Below, one piece after another: positions 1-9,025 of a stretch of DNA of 64,000 bases (the first letter of the stretch is position 1; every line of letters starts with the position of its first letter). The position numbers were made by a program, and so were the translations under genes. The stretch comes from Pontibacter akesuensis (GTDB lineage: Bacteria; Bacteroidota; Bacteroidia; Cytophagales; Hymenobacteraceae). The stretch covers positions 1,984,001 to 2,048,000 of the forward strand of contig NZ_CP014766.1 of assembly GCF_001611675.1 (NCBI RefSeq), given 5' to 3'. A model generated the notes under the pieces. It was not told where the DNA came from. It searched no databases and worked only from the letters and a program-made list of their open reading frames with translations.

Positions 1-45
1 GTAGGGGTGGGTAAAAATCACTCCGGTCATTCACCTCAACCCAAT

Positions 46-84
46 AAAAGAGAAGGCTTCCCAAGTGGGAAGCCTTCTCTTTTT
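46..84. terminator. Bidirectional intrinsic terminator
   Basis: A perfect hairpin has arms AGAGAAGGCTTCCC and GGGAAGCCTTCTCT around an AAGT loop. It is flanked by A-rich sequence on the left and T-rich sequence on the right, so it can end transcripts in both directions. It would serve the minus-strand DUF4382 gene and whatever lies beyond the left edge. Confidence 0.85.
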
Positions 85-94
85 AGTCTAATGT

Positions 95-118
95 CTAGCG
101 TTTAAAATCTAACGTCTA
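95..118. repeat. 24-bp dispersed repeat, copy 1
   Basis: These 24 bases match the reverse complement of 37290-37313 at 23 of 24 positions. The core is TCTAACGTCTA next to AAAAT. Both copies lie between genes, beside terminators. It looks like a short repeat of the kind scattered through Bacteroidota intergenic regions; its role is unknown. Confidence 0.6.
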
Positions 119-122
119 CTGT

Positions 123-911
123 CTACTCTAGTTCTACTGTGCCAAGGTCTTTAATCTGGTCCTGCGACACACTTACGTTCTCGATGGTCTTGTTATGCGC
201 ATCGTTCTCGGTGTAGAACTTAACAGTGTAGGTTCCTGCTTTTACGCCTTTAATCAGGAAGTCGCCGTTGTCGTTGGCAAAGCCGCCGATGGTGTCGTTG
301 GCAGCGGAGATAACGTAAATCCCCGGCTTGTATTCAGCTGGCGTTACCTTGCCTTTGATGCCGCCGGCAATAGCCTGTGTAATAGTACGCACCACTGGTT
401 TCAGGTTGTAGCCACCGTTGCCCTTTGGCACCACTGATTTGGCCGCATCGAAATCCAGCAGCACCATGTAGGTTACGTCGTCCTCCAGGTGCGCATCAAG
501 TTGCAGTTTTACACCTGAAGTTTGTCCGCTTGGGGTTTTCAGGTCTACCACGGTGCCATCTTTTAGTTTCAGCGTGTTGTCATCACCAAGTACAAGGCGA
601 ATCTGGGAGATGTGTCCTACAGGCAATTCAGCACTGGCCAGCAACGTGTCGCGGCCGTTGGCAAAATCCAGCAGGTTGTAAATGCCCGGGTTAATCTCAT
701 CCAGTGTTGTCCAACCTGCCTCGTCGTCTCCCTCACCGGCATGTATCTGCACCGACTCTATCTCCACGTTTACCTCCTCATAATCTCCCGGCGCATCGGT
801 CATGCGCACTTCCATGCGGGCAGTACCCGTGGCACTGTCGCTAGCACTATCGCAAGAGCTGAATCCAATCAAGCCGCTTAGCAGCAAAGGAAAAAAATAC
901 TTTTTTTTCAT
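123..911 (-). CDS. DUF4382 domain lipoprotein
   Basis: The 262-residue product begins with a lipoprotein signal: a KKK n-region, a hydrophobic stretch and a lipobox ending in FSSC (Cys20), so it is probably anchored in an outer membrane leaflet. Residues about 30-180 match the DUF4382 pattern (MEVRMTDAPGDYEEVNVEI, then LLDFANG and LPVGHISQIRLVLG). Residues about 180-262 look like a carboxypeptidase-regulatory-like beta sandwich (GGIKGKVTPAE, then AGTYTVKFYTEN). Such proteins are common in Bacteroidota and have no established biochemical role. It stands alone, with a terminator beyond its stop codon. Confidence 0.85.
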   Translation of the reverse strand: MKKKYFFPLLLSGLIGFSSCDSASDSATGTARMEVRMTDAPGDYEEVNVEIESVQIHAGEGDDEAGWTTLDEINPGIYNLLDFANGRDTLLASAELPVGHISQIRLVLGDDNTLKLKDGTVVDLKTPSGQTSGVKLQLDAHLEDDVTYMVLLDFDAAKSVVPKGNGGYNLKPVVRTITQAIAGGIKGKVTPAEYKPGIYVISAANDTIGGFANDNGDFLIKGVKAGTYTVKFYTENDAHNKTIENVSVSQDQIKDLGTVELE

Positions 912-1014
912 ACGATTATTGCATTAGTTTAAAAGCGAGAATGCTCCTAAGAGCTCCTTATACACAAGCTAACGAATAAAAGTTGCACTTTAATATATAG
1001 TGAAATTAAAACAA

Positions 1015-1045
1015 ATGCCAGCAGGATTATATTTCCTGCTGGCAT
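1015..1045 (-). terminator. Terminator of the AsmA-like gene
   Basis: A perfect 12-bp stem (ATGCCAGCAGGA with TCCTGCTGGCAT) encloses an AT-rich loop. Read on the minus strand it is followed by TTTGTTTTAATTT, the expected U-rich tail. It lies about 50 bp beyond the stop codon of the gene at 1094-4108. Confidence 0.8.
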
Positions 1046-1093
1046 CCCTGTAAGTGTCAGTTCTAAAGCAATTTATACTTTAATAAGATTTGG

Positions 1094-4000
1094 CTATTGC
1101 TGCCTCGTCGTGTCCGGCGGGGTGGCAGGCTTGGTGATCTGCTTCAGAAAGCCGCCCACCTTGTCTGTGGCCTGCTTCTTAAGCTGCAGCTCTGCCTCGC
1201 GGCGTTTCTTCTCGATCTCCTCCCGTGCCTTTTGCTCCGCCTCCAGTTTCTTGCGGTTCAGCTCTGCCTGCACACTGTCCTGCAGCTGCTGCTTGCGCTG
1301 GTCGGCCTGCTGCTTCACATCATTCAGCTTCGACTGCACCACCGTCTGCACCAAGTCGGCTGCCTTCTCTTTCACAGAGCCACCTACCAGCGACACACGC
1401 GGATCAGACAAGGTACCACCCACATTCAGCCTCAGCGTAATGCGCTCAGAGTTAGCCAGGCTCTCGTTGCCTATCAGACTGGCCAGCCGGGCGTTCACCT
1501 CCCGCCCGATCTTTCCGGCAGGCACATTCAGGGCGGTAATGTAGTCGATGTTGCCGTTGATGTTGTTGGTTCCGCCCACGGTCATCTTAATGTCGCCGGC
1601 CTCCATGTCAAATGGTTTTATCACGAGGCTGCCGTCAATGATCTGGGCATCGATGTAGCGGTTTTCCACCACAAAGTTCTGCAGCTCTTTCAGGTTGGTC
1701 AGGTTGCTGATCTTCTCCACGATCGGCACATCCGTCACCGCGGCTTTGATCACCTTGATAATACCCGAGCCATCCAGCGTCTTGAACACCGGTGTCATGT
1801 CCTGCGCCAGCTCCCCGGTAAAGGCAAAGGTGGTCGAGAACTTACCCTCCAGCAGGCGCGCAATAGGAGCCAGGGTCTGGATGGTGTTGAACGATTCAAA
1901 AGCCTCTTTAAAGCCTAGATTCTGTATGTCCAGCTTCACATCAAAGAGTGGCAGCTGCGGGTTTTGAGTGTTATAGCTGCCGCTAGTGGCAAATGTGCCG
2001 CCCAGCGAATTAAACGTTACCTTGTTCAGGCGGGCAATCTGATCCTTTACCTGCACCTGCCCATTCACGTTGTCAAGCATAAGGTTATCGTACAGCACGC
2101 GCTTGGCATCAATGTTCAGGGCCATGTCCAAGTTGGCAGGTACTGCTACCACGCCCTCTACGTCGGCTCCCTCCGCTACAGCCTCTCCCGTGTTCTCATC
2201 CACCATCCACTCGTTCACATCGAACTGGTTGGAGCGCAGGTTCAGGTTACCGCGCAGCGACTGGTCATCTGCCAGGGCATAGCCCAGGTAGTTCGAGATG
2301 GAGCCGTCTGCTTTGATATCACTCTTGCCCAGCATGCCATCCAGGTTCACCAGGTTAATGCGCTCGTTGTTGAAGTTTGCGTTTGCTTTGCTGACCTTCA
2401 TGCCCTGTGGCAAGTCAGTGCTTACAAATTTCAGGTCGCTGATAGCCATCGTGCCGTTGGCGGTGATGGAGTTGTACTTCTCGGCTTCGATGTCGCTTAG
2501 CTTGCCTTTGGCAGCCACATCGGCAACAATTCTACCGGCCAGTTCCATACCTTCCTGCGGGAATATCTTCATCAGCTTTGTCAGGTCCAGCACACCTTTT
2601 ATGCGGCCGTCGAAGGCAGGCTTATCTATTCCCTCTACCAGCATGTTGCCCTCCAGCGGCTCGCCGTCCAGGTCCATGTTAAAGCGCTTCACGTTGATGC
2701 GGGTATCGTCGGTGTTGCCGGTGGTATTCACCACGTTCGTTACCATGTTCAGGTTCTGGATCGGTGCCGGAAAGTCCTTCGACTTGATGTAGCCGTTGGT
2801 AAGGTTCAGGTCGGCGTTGATCACAGGCATTCTGGTTTCCGAGTACGTGCCTTTGGCATTCGCATCTACCTTCAGCAAACCGCGCAGCGCCATTCCATCA
2901 ACCGGATAAACCTTGGTCAGTTCAGCCAGGTCCACGTTTGCTTTCACATTGCCGTCAATCTGCATCACGTCCAGGCCATTGATCAATACTTTAGCATCGA
3001 TAGGGTTCTTGCCCAGGTCCATGTGGAACTGGCGGATGTTGATGTCCGTATTTTGCGGCGTACCGTCCTCGCTGGCTATACTTATATCGGCGTTAATGTT
3101 GCGGGCAGCCTCAGGCAGTTCCGGATATTTGAACATGCCCTCGATCACCTTCAGGTTTACTCCGTAGCCCGGCATCAGCGTGTCGATCATGCGGCCCTTG
3201 AAGTAGCCGTCGAAGCTTAGCTTGCCGCCTGTCTTCAAATCATCAAATTTCTCGGTGAACATGCCCGGCACCACCGACAGCACGTTACGGAAGTCTGTTT
3301 CAGTTGCGCTGAAGGTCAGGTCAAAGTCAATTGCCTCCTCCGGCATCAGGATAGAGCCATCAAATTTAAAGGGAAATGCGTTTACGCGGATGTTGTTGTC
3401 CTTGAAAGTATAAAGCGACTTCTCCAGGTCCATGGCCATGGTCACGTCTGCATCTAACTTGGCGTTCTCCAGGTAGTTCACACCATCATACGTCATCACC
3501 ACGCGCTCCGCTGTGGTGTTCGACACCATGTCAAACACGTCCTGCTCAAAATCGCCGCTGCCGGTATGCGCCACATTGTAGGCCGAAAAGCCAAACGGAA
3601 TGCTTAGGTCGTCGTAGAAGATGGTGCCGTTATTTATCTCCCAGCCTTTGATGGCCATGTTGAAGTCAGACGCGGCCGTATCGGCTGCCGTTTCCGTGGC
3701 CGTGGTGTCTTCCTTTACAATGTCCCAGTTGGCCTTGCCGCTTTTCAGCACCAGCAGCCGTATCACGGGCTCCTCCAGCTCAATGGAGTTCACCTTCAGC
3801 TGGTCGCCGAAAACGCTGAACAGGTTCAGGCCCATCCGGAAGGAGGGAACCTTGGCCAGCGTGTCGGTGGCAAAGGAATCCTGCCCGATCACGAGCAGGT
3901 TCTCCACGCCCAGCGACAGGTTCGGGAAGTCGCGCAGCAGGGAGAGGCTCACGTCATCGGTTTCGTAGATAACCTGTGCATTTATATTTTTTGCAATCTC

Positions 4001-4108
4001 TTTGTCTAAGGCTGACTTGATTTTATCTTTAAACAAAAGCGGCACCACCGCTGCTACAGTAAGCAGCAGCGCCAGGAAGATAAAAAAGCCAATGGCTACT
4101 TTTTTCAT
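1094..4108 (-). CDS. AsmA-like giant membrane protein
   Basis: This 1004-residue protein has one N-terminal transmembrane helix (residues about 5-25) and then a very long beta-rich region with repeated short strands and AsmA-type phrases (NGTIFYDDLSIPF near 160; DGSGIIKVIKAAVTDVPIVEKIS and the C-terminal AsmA-like region near 780-900). The last 90 residues are a charged K/Q/E-rich helix ending in a Pro/Thr tail. AsmA/TamB-like proteins are thought to bridge the envelope and help lipid transfer or outer-membrane homeostasis; that role here is inferred from the family. It is monocistronic and has its own terminator. The helical tail is longer than in minimal AsmA proteins. Confidence 0.88.
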   Translation of the reverse strand: MKKVAIGFFIFLALLLTVAAVVPLLFKDKIKSALDKEIAKNINAQVIYETDDVSLSLLRDFPNLSLGVENLLVIGQDSFATDTLAKVPSFRMGLNLFSVFGDQLKVNSIELEEPVIRLLVLKSGKANWDIVKEDTTATETAADTAASDFNMAIKGWEINNGTIFYDDLSIPFGFSAYNVAHTGSGDFEQDVFDMVSNTTAERVVMTYDGVNYLENAKLDADVTMAMDLEKSLYTFKDNNIRVNAFPFKFDGSILMPEEAIDFDLTFSATETDFRNVLSVVPGMFTEKFDDLKTGGKLSFDGYFKGRMIDTLMPGYGVNLKVIEGMFKYPELPEAARNINADISIASEDGTPQNTDINIRQFHMDLGKNPIDAKVLINGLDVMQIDGNVKANVDLAELTKVYPVDGMALRGLLKVDANAKGTYSETRMPVINADLNLTNGYIKSKDFPAPIQNLNMVTNVVNTTGNTDDTRINVKRFNMDLDGEPLEGNMLVEGIDKPAFDGRIKGVLDLTKLMKIFPQEGMELAGRIVADVAAKGKLSDIEAEKYNSITANGTMAISDLKFVSTDLPQGMKVSKANANFNNERINLVNLDGMLGKSDIKADGSISNYLGYALADDQSLRGNLNLRSNQFDVNEWMVDENTGEAVAEGADVEGVVAVPANLDMALNIDAKRVLYDNLMLDNVNGQVQVKDQIARLNKVTFNSLGGTFATSGSYNTQNPQLPLFDVKLDIQNLGFKEAFESFNTIQTLAPIARLLEGKFSTTFAFTGELAQDMTPVFKTLDGSGIIKVIKAAVTDVPIVEKISNLTNLKELQNFVVENRYIDAQIIDGSLVIKPFDMEAGDIKMTVGGTNNINGNIDYITALNVPAGKIGREVNARLASLIGNESLANSERITLRLNVGGTLSDPRVSLVGGSVKEKAADLVQTVVQSKLNDVKQQADQRKQQLQDSVQAELNRKKLEAEQKAREEIEKKRREAELQLKKQATDKVGGFLKQITKPATPPDTTRQQ

Positions 4109-4244
4109 GTTTTTGGCAGTAGTTTGGGTGATTTTACGGTTACTATAGCTAAGCTATGGAAATAATAGCTAAAACCATGCTACTTTTTCGTTTGCGCCGG
4201 TTAGGCTATACTAATAACCCTGGCGCGGCTTTACATTATACTGT

Positions 4245-5264
4245 ATGGGCATGCATTCAATAAAAATATTTCTGCTGTACCTGTTCTGCCTGTGGGCAGG
4301 GCTGGCTCGTGCTCAGGATGTGCCCTACACGCAGCAATATGCGAACCGCCTGTACCTTAACCCCGCCTTCGCCGGCCTAGGCAACAGCTGGAGCGTGGCG
4401 CTCTCGCACCGCAGGCAGTGGCCCACCCTGAACGGCTCATTTATAACGAACAGCCTCTCGGCCGACTTCCGGTTGCCCAATACGAAAAGTGCAATCAGCT
4501 TCTTAGCACAGCAGGACCGCGCCGGGGTAGGGGGACTTAAAAAAATACAGGCCGGACTGGGTTATGCCTATCACACCAACATCAACGAGAACTGGGCCCT
4601 TTCTGCGGGCCTGCAGGCAAGTATAGCCTCGCAACGCATAGACCTCGACAACCTCGTTTTCGGAGACCAGCTGTCAGACAACGGGGCTGTGGCACTTACC
4701 TCGGCCGAGGCAAACAGATTTGAGCCAAACACTTACATCGACTTTACAGTAGGGGGACTTTTTTACGGCGAACAGGCATGGGTGGGGCTCACGGCAGCCC
4801 ACCTGAACAAACCAGCCTACGGGCTAGGGCAGCAAACCGAGCTCCCGCTGCGCTTCACGGCCATAGCAGGCTATAAGTTTTACGCCAGGGCCTATGAGGA
4901 GCAGGGCCGCCTGTTTGAACTAAGCTTTACCCCTACCGCCTCCTACACACACCAGCAAAATGCTAAAAGATTAGATGTGGGTTTATACACTAAATACACG
5001 CCGCTGACGTTTGCACTAATATATAAGGGAGTGCCGGTAACCGGGGGAACTAACCGCGATCAATCCTTGTCCATACTTGCGGGGTTGCAGTTAAATCAGT
5101 TCAAGGTGGGCTTCAGCCACGATATAGGATTAAAAGGGATAAGCAGGGAAGCCGGGGGGGCCAACGAAATTTCACTCATTTTCGAAAGCGACGACATTAA
5201 GAATTTGTTTAAAAGCCGCTTAAGGCACAAATTAAACAGAAACATTGTTTGTCCGGCATTTTAA
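4245..5264 (+). CDS. PorP/SprF family type IX secretion protein
   Basis: The 339-residue product has a signal peptide ending near ARAQ (about residue 24). The mature start, QQYANRLYLNPAFAGL, is the diagnostic PorP/SprF opening (family pattern YxxNxxxxNPAyAG). The rest alternates strands typical of an outer-membrane beta barrel and ends in a conserved D/L-rich tail (FESDDIKNLFK). PorP/SprF proteins associate with the type IX secretion machine or with secreted adhesins. The start at 4245 and a second Met two codons on both keep the signal peptide. It is followed 63 bp later by a GldK-like lipoprotein gene, an arrangement that resembles the porP-gldK gene order of the core secretion locus. Confidence 0.9.
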   Translation: MGMHSIKIFLLYLFCLWAGLARAQDVPYTQQYANRLYLNPAFAGLGNSWSVALSHRRQWPTLNGSFITNSLSADFRLPNTKSAISFLAQQDRAGVGGLKKIQAGLGYAYHTNINENWALSAGLQASIASQRIDLDNLVFGDQLSDNGAVALTSAEANRFEPNTYIDFTVGGLFYGEQAWVGLTAAHLNKPAYGLGQQTELPLRFTAIAGYKFYARAYEEQGRLFELSFTPTASYTHQQNAKRLDVGLYTKYTPLTFALIYKGVPVTGGTNRDQSLSILAGLQLNQFKVGFSHDIGLKGISREAGGANEISLIFESDDIKNLFKSRLRHKLNRNIVCPAF

Positions 5265-5327
5265 TATTAGCTATAATTGCACATTATATTACGTTACAAG
5301 AACCTTATCATAATTGGGTACTATTTT

Positions 5328-6557
5328 ATGAAGTTAATTAAGTATTTATCGGCTGCGGTTGTGGGAGGCATGTTGCTGACTGCCTGTAACAAGGGCGGAC
5401 AGCCTACCAGCACCAACCCTGGAGCTTACAGCTCCGCTACCGGCGCAGAATATGGCGAGGACGAAGAAGCCTTCGATGTTCCCGAGTATGCTGAGTTTCC
5501 GCAGGGCCCGGGCTTGATCTTTATTGAAGGTGGCCGCACGGTGCTGGGATCCATGGAGGAAGATATCGCCATGACCCGCGACAACGTGGAGCGAACTGTA
5601 ACGGTAGCCTCTTTTTATATGGACGAAACAGAAGTGGCCAACATCCACTGGCTGGAGTATCTCCACGACCTGAAGCGTGACTCGCTTCCGGAAGTATACC
5701 AGGCCGCTTTGCCTGATACTACCGTTTGGTCGCAGCAGCTTTCTTTCAACGACCCTTACGTAACGTACTACCTGCGCTATCCTGGTTTCCGCTTTTTCCC
5801 GGTGGTGGGTGTGAGCTGGTTGCAGGCAAATGATTTCTGCGTGTGGCGTACAGCAAAAGTTAACAAGAACCTGGCAGCGCAAGCTACAGGTGGCGGCCGC
5901 AGAGGCTTGTTCGGACGACGTGGCAATGACACGGAAGCAGCCGAAGGCGAAGCACCGTCTATCGAGTCAGGCTACGTATTGCCGAACTACCGTCTCCCAA
6001 CAGAGGCCGAGTGGGAGTACGCTGCTCAGGCAATGATCGGTACACAGTACTCTGAAGACGAGAACCAGAACAACCGCCGTCTGTACCCTTGGGACGGACA
6101 CCAGGTGCGTAACCCGTATGGCAAGCAGATGGGCAAGTTCATGGCTAACTTCAAGCGTGGCCGTGGTGACTACGCCGGTATTGCCGGTGCCCTGAACGAT
6201 GGCGCCATGATCACAGACTATATCTACAGTTACCCGCCAAACGACTTCGGTCTGTACAACATGGCCGGTAACGTAAACGAGTGGGTGCAGGATATTTACC
6301 GTCCGCTTTCTTACGAAGACGTAGAGGATCTGAACCCATTCCGTCGTGACGACTTTATGGACGAGGCTGAGAACTATGACTCCAGCGAAGGATACCACTC
6401 CCTGATCAACGATGAGGTGCGTGTGTACAAAGGTGGTTCATGGAAAGACGTAGCTTACTGGTTGTCTCCGGGCACACGCCGCTTCATGGCACAGGACTCG
6501 GCCACTGCCACAATCGGTTTCCGTTGCGCTATGATCAACGCCGGTTCAAACAAATAA
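5328..6557 (+). CDS. GldK/GldJ-like lipoprotein with FGE-sulfatase fold
   Basis: I start the gene at 5328 because it gives a clean lipoprotein signal with lipobox LLTAC (Cys20); the longer reading frame from 5277 adds only a non-signal extension. The 409-residue product carries a formylglycine-generating-enzyme/SUMF1-type domain (about residues 65-405), seen in GLIFIEGG, YMDETEVANIHW, YRLPTEAEWEYAAQA, MAGNVNEWVQDIY and GGSWKD. GldK and GldJ are outer-membrane lipoproteins of this fold that form part of the type IX secretion/gliding apparatus. The upstream PorP/SprF gene supports that role. No gldL, gldM or gldN follows, so this may be a paralog rather than the core GldK. Confidence 0.82.
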   Translation: MKLIKYLSAAVVGGMLLTACNKGGQPTSTNPGAYSSATGAEYGEDEEAFDVPEYAEFPQGPGLIFIEGGRTVLGSMEEDIAMTRDNVERTVTVASFYMDETEVANIHWLEYLHDLKRDSLPEVYQAALPDTTVWSQQLSFNDPYVTYYLRYPGFRFFPVVGVSWLQANDFCVWRTAKVNKNLAAQATGGGRRGLFGRRGNDTEAAEGEAPSIESGYVLPNYRLPTEAEWEYAAQAMIGTQYSEDENQNNRRLYPWDGHQVRNPYGKQMGKFMANFKRGRGDYAGIAGALNDGAMITDYIYSYPPNDFGLYNMAGNVNEWVQDIYRPLSYEDVEDLNPFRRDDFMDEAENYDSSEGYHSLINDEVRVYKGGSWKDVAYWLSPGTRRFMAQDSATATIGFRCAMINAGSNK

Positions 6558-6578
6558 GAAGATACCCTCTTATCATAC

Positions 6579-6607
6579 AAAAGCCCGGAAGCAATTCCGG
6601 GCTTTTT
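6579..6607 (+). terminator. Intrinsic terminator after GldK-like gene
   Basis: The arms AAAAGCCCGGAA and TTCCGGGCTTTTT form a strong hairpin with a T run, 22 bp after the stop codon. Confidence 0.88.
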
Positions 6608-6622
6608 ACATTTATACTTGTT

Positions 6623-7099
6623 ATGAGCGAGAAAACACCAGCCCATAAAATCATCTTCCGGTTTCACAGCGAACTGTTTGGCAAAGAGGTGACAGAGGAA
6701 CTGTGGGCACAGGAAGTAGACGCAGCACAAGGCCTCTACCAGATCGACAGCATGCCCAGCTTCACCCCGTTGATTGCAACAGAAGATGTTGTTCGGGCTG
6801 AGTTCAGCAAAATGGAGGAGGGGCTGCTGTACAAGGAAACCGTTACGCCTTCCGGCAATTCCAACATCCAGGTCATCCGCCAGAATGAGGAAACGCCCCT
6901 GCTGGACCTGCGACAGCGTTTTGCTGATCTGGGCTGCGTATCGGAGCAGGTAAACGAAGACTTCTTTGTGATGGAGGTTTCCGTGAACGTCAACTACGCT
7001 GTGGTGAAAGAGCTACTGGATGAATTGGAGGAGCAGGAAGAGATTGAGTACGCCGAGCCCTGCCTCTCGGATGTGCACCGGGAGCAGACAGGCGGCTAA
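6623..7099 (+). CDS. DUF4265 family protein
   Basis: The start at 6623 follows the terminator directly and gives a 158-residue soluble protein; the open frame further upstream overlaps the previous gene and is not convincing. The stretch LYQIDSMPSFTPLIATEDVVRAE followed by GNSNIQVI matches the DUF4265 pattern (yrldniPffa...gDvVea... ghStirv). The C-terminal half is acidic and ends EEIEYAEPC. No enzymatic motif is visible and the function is unknown. It has no signal peptide and appears to be transcribed on its own. Confidence 0.65.
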   Translation: MSEKTPAHKIIFRFHSELFGKEVTEELWAQEVDAAQGLYQIDSMPSFTPLIATEDVVRAEFSKMEEGLLYKETVTPSGNSNIQVIRQNEETPLLDLRQRFADLGCVSEQVNEDFFVMEVSVNVNYAVVKELLDELEEQEEIEYAEPCLSDVHREQTGG

Positions 7100-7151
7100 G
7101 TATAAAGCAGCTATACTTCTATTAATGTTGACTAAGCATCTTTCATATTTC

Positions 7152-7222
7152 CTGTCATCTCGACGATAGGAGAGATCTTTAGTGAATTCTGTTTAGATTT
7201 CTCGCTCTGCTCGAAATGACAG
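7152..7222. repeat. Palindromic dispersed repeat (TGTCAT type)
   Basis: The ends are CTGTCATCTCGA and TCGAAATGACAG, an inverted repeat with one mismatch. Inside is a second imperfect pair (AGAGATCT and AGATTTCTC). A related element with the same TGTCAT/ATGACA ends occurs at 38145-38220. This is the general form of REP-like palindromes common between genes in Bacteroidota. It lies in the 272-bp convergent gap between the DUF4265 gene and mqo; no gene is seen in that gap. Confidence 0.7.
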
Positions 7223-7317
7223 TAGTAGAAGAAAGATTAAAAAACTTCTAAAATTGCCTTCCTGTATTTTTTACCATAAGCGAAGGCATGCGCCAGTATA
7301 GATAAAGTATAAGACGT

Positions 7318-7350
7318 AAAAAGGAGAGCACCGACAAGTGCTCCCCTTTT
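7318..7350 (-). terminator. Terminator of mqo
   Basis: The arms AAAAGGAGAGCAC and GTGCTCCCCTTTT pair with one non-Watson-Crick position. Read on the minus strand the hairpin is followed by a T run. It lies just beyond the mqo stop codon. Confidence 0.75.
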
Positions 7351-7371
7351 CTTAAAGTATAGAAGTATAAG

Positions 7372-8889
7372 TTACTTTTCCTTAACAGCCGGAACTAGAT
7401 CAAGCACTCTGCCGGTATACTCGCGAACCTGCTCCAGCAATTCCGGGTTCTTTGACAGCGATTGCCCGTAGGAAGGAATCATCTCCTTCAGCTTTCCTTT
7501 CCATTCCTCGGAGTTGACACGCTGCATAAAGCAGCGCTCCAACAGCCCGATCATGATGGAAACGGAAGTGGAGGCCCCAGGCGATGCTCCCAGCAAAGCG
7601 GCCAGGGTACAGTTGGCGCCACTCACCACCTCTGTGCCGAACTCCAGCACGCCGCCTTTGTCAGCGTCTTTTTTAATGATCTGCACCCGTTGCCCGGCTA
7701 CCTCCAGTTCCCAGTCTTCGGCTTTGGCCTCAGGGAAATAATCCTTCAGCGCACCCAACCGTTCCTCCGGCGACTGCCGCACCTGGTCTATCAGGTACTT
7801 AGTGAGCGCCATGTTCTGGATACCGGCCGAAATCATTGGGCGCAGGTTGGCCGGTTTGATGGAGCGTGGCAGATCAAGGAAAGATCCCTTCTTCAGAAAC
7901 TTGGTGGAGAAGCCTGCATAAGGCCCGAACAGCAGCTCCTGCTGTCCATTGATGTAGCGTGTATCGAGGTGGGGCACCGACATGGGGGGGGAGCCTACCG
8001 CAGCCAATCCGTATACTTTGGCTTGGTGACGCTCAATTACAGCCCGATTCGTGCATTTCAGCCACTGCCCGCTTACCGGAAAGCCGCCGTAGCCTTGCCC
8101 CTCAGGGATATCTGATTTCTCAAGCAGCGCCAGCGCACCACCACCGGCACCAATAAACAGGTACTTGGCATACACGCTTCGCTTGTCGCCGCTTTTCAGG
8201 TCCTTTACCCGGATGCGCCAGCGGCCGTCCTCCACCTGCCGCAACTTGCGCACCTCATGGCTGAAGTGGATGGTGACGCCTTCTTGCTGCTGCAGGTAAT
8301 TGAACATGCTTCGGGTAAGGGCGCCGAAGTTCACATCTGTTCCCAGGTCCATGCGGGTAGCAGCTATTGGCTCTGAGGTGTCGCGGCCTTCCATGATCAG
8401 CGGAATCCACTCCTTTAGCTGCTCCCGGTCTTCGGAATACTCCATTCCTTGGAACAGCGGGCATTGGGTCATGGTTTCGTAGCGTTTGCGCAGGAAGTTT
8501 ACATTATCGTTGCCCCACACAAAGCTCATGTGCGGAATGCTCTTTATAAAGGAGGTAGGCAGCTCGATAATGTTGTTTTGAATCAGGTATGCCCAAAACT
8601 GCTTGGAAATCTCAAACGACTCCGCAATTTTAACTGCCTTCAATATATCAATGGTACCGTCTGGTTTTTCCGGCGTGTAGTTCAGCTCACAGAAGGCCGA
8701 GTGGCCGGTTCCGGCGTTGTTCCAGGCGTCGGAGCTCTCAGCGGCTGCCACGTCCAGCCGCTCAAAAATTTCAATCCTCAGGTTTGGTTGCAGTTCTTTC
8801 AGCATCATTCCCAGCGTGGCACTCATGATGCCGGCACCTATCAGCACCACATCCGGTCCATTATCCTTCGCGTCTTTCATATGGTTCAT
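7372..8889 (-). CDS. mqo: Malate:quinone oxidoreductase
   Basis: The 505-residue product matches FAD-dependent malate:quinone oxidoreductase across its length: an N-terminal dinucleotide-binding motif (VVLIGAGIMSATLGMML), then DAWNNAGTGHSAFCELNYTP, QFWAYLIQNN, VGSPPMSVPHLDTRYI and the C-terminal LLGASPGASTSVSIM. The enzyme oxidises malate to oxaloacetate at the inner face of the membrane and passes electrons to quinone, acting in the TCA cycle beside or instead of NAD-malate dehydrogenase. The start could be the first Met or the one three codons later (MKDAKD). It is a single-gene unit. Confidence 0.97.
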   Translation of the reverse strand: MNHMKDAKDNGPDVVLIGAGIMSATLGMMLKELQPNLRIEIFERLDVAAAESSDAWNNAGTGHSAFCELNYTPEKPDGTIDILKAVKIAESFEISKQFWAYLIQNNIIELPTSFIKSIPHMSFVWGNDNVNFLRKRYETMTQCPLFQGMEYSEDREQLKEWIPLIMEGRDTSEPIAATRMDLGTDVNFGALTRSMFNYLQQQEGVTIHFSHEVRKLRQVEDGRWRIRVKDLKSGDKRSVYAKYLFIGAGGGALALLEKSDIPEGQGYGGFPVSGQWLKCTNRAVIERHQAKVYGLAAVGSPPMSVPHLDTRYINGQQELLFGPYAGFSTKFLKKGSFLDLPRSIKPANLRPMISAGIQNMALTKYLIDQVRQSPEERLGALKDYFPEAKAEDWELEVAGQRVQIIKKDADKGGVLEFGTEVVSGANCTLAALLGASPGASTSVSIMIGLLERCFMQRVNSEEWKGKLKEMIPSYGQSLSKNPELLEQVREYTGRVLDLVPAVKEK

Positions 8890-9025
8890 TTTCCTAGTTA
8901 ATACAAGTATGCACTGCCGTACGGCAGCAACAGGGCTTAGAAATGCCTACGGAAAAAACGAACGGTTTGTCGAACTCAGGGCAAGTATACTCTCCGAACG
9001 GCACGATGTTTTATGGCGAAAGGTA

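Noticed and set aside
958..966. Perfect DnaA box TTATACACA between the first two genes
   Set aside because: It is isolated, with no other box or AT-rich block around it.
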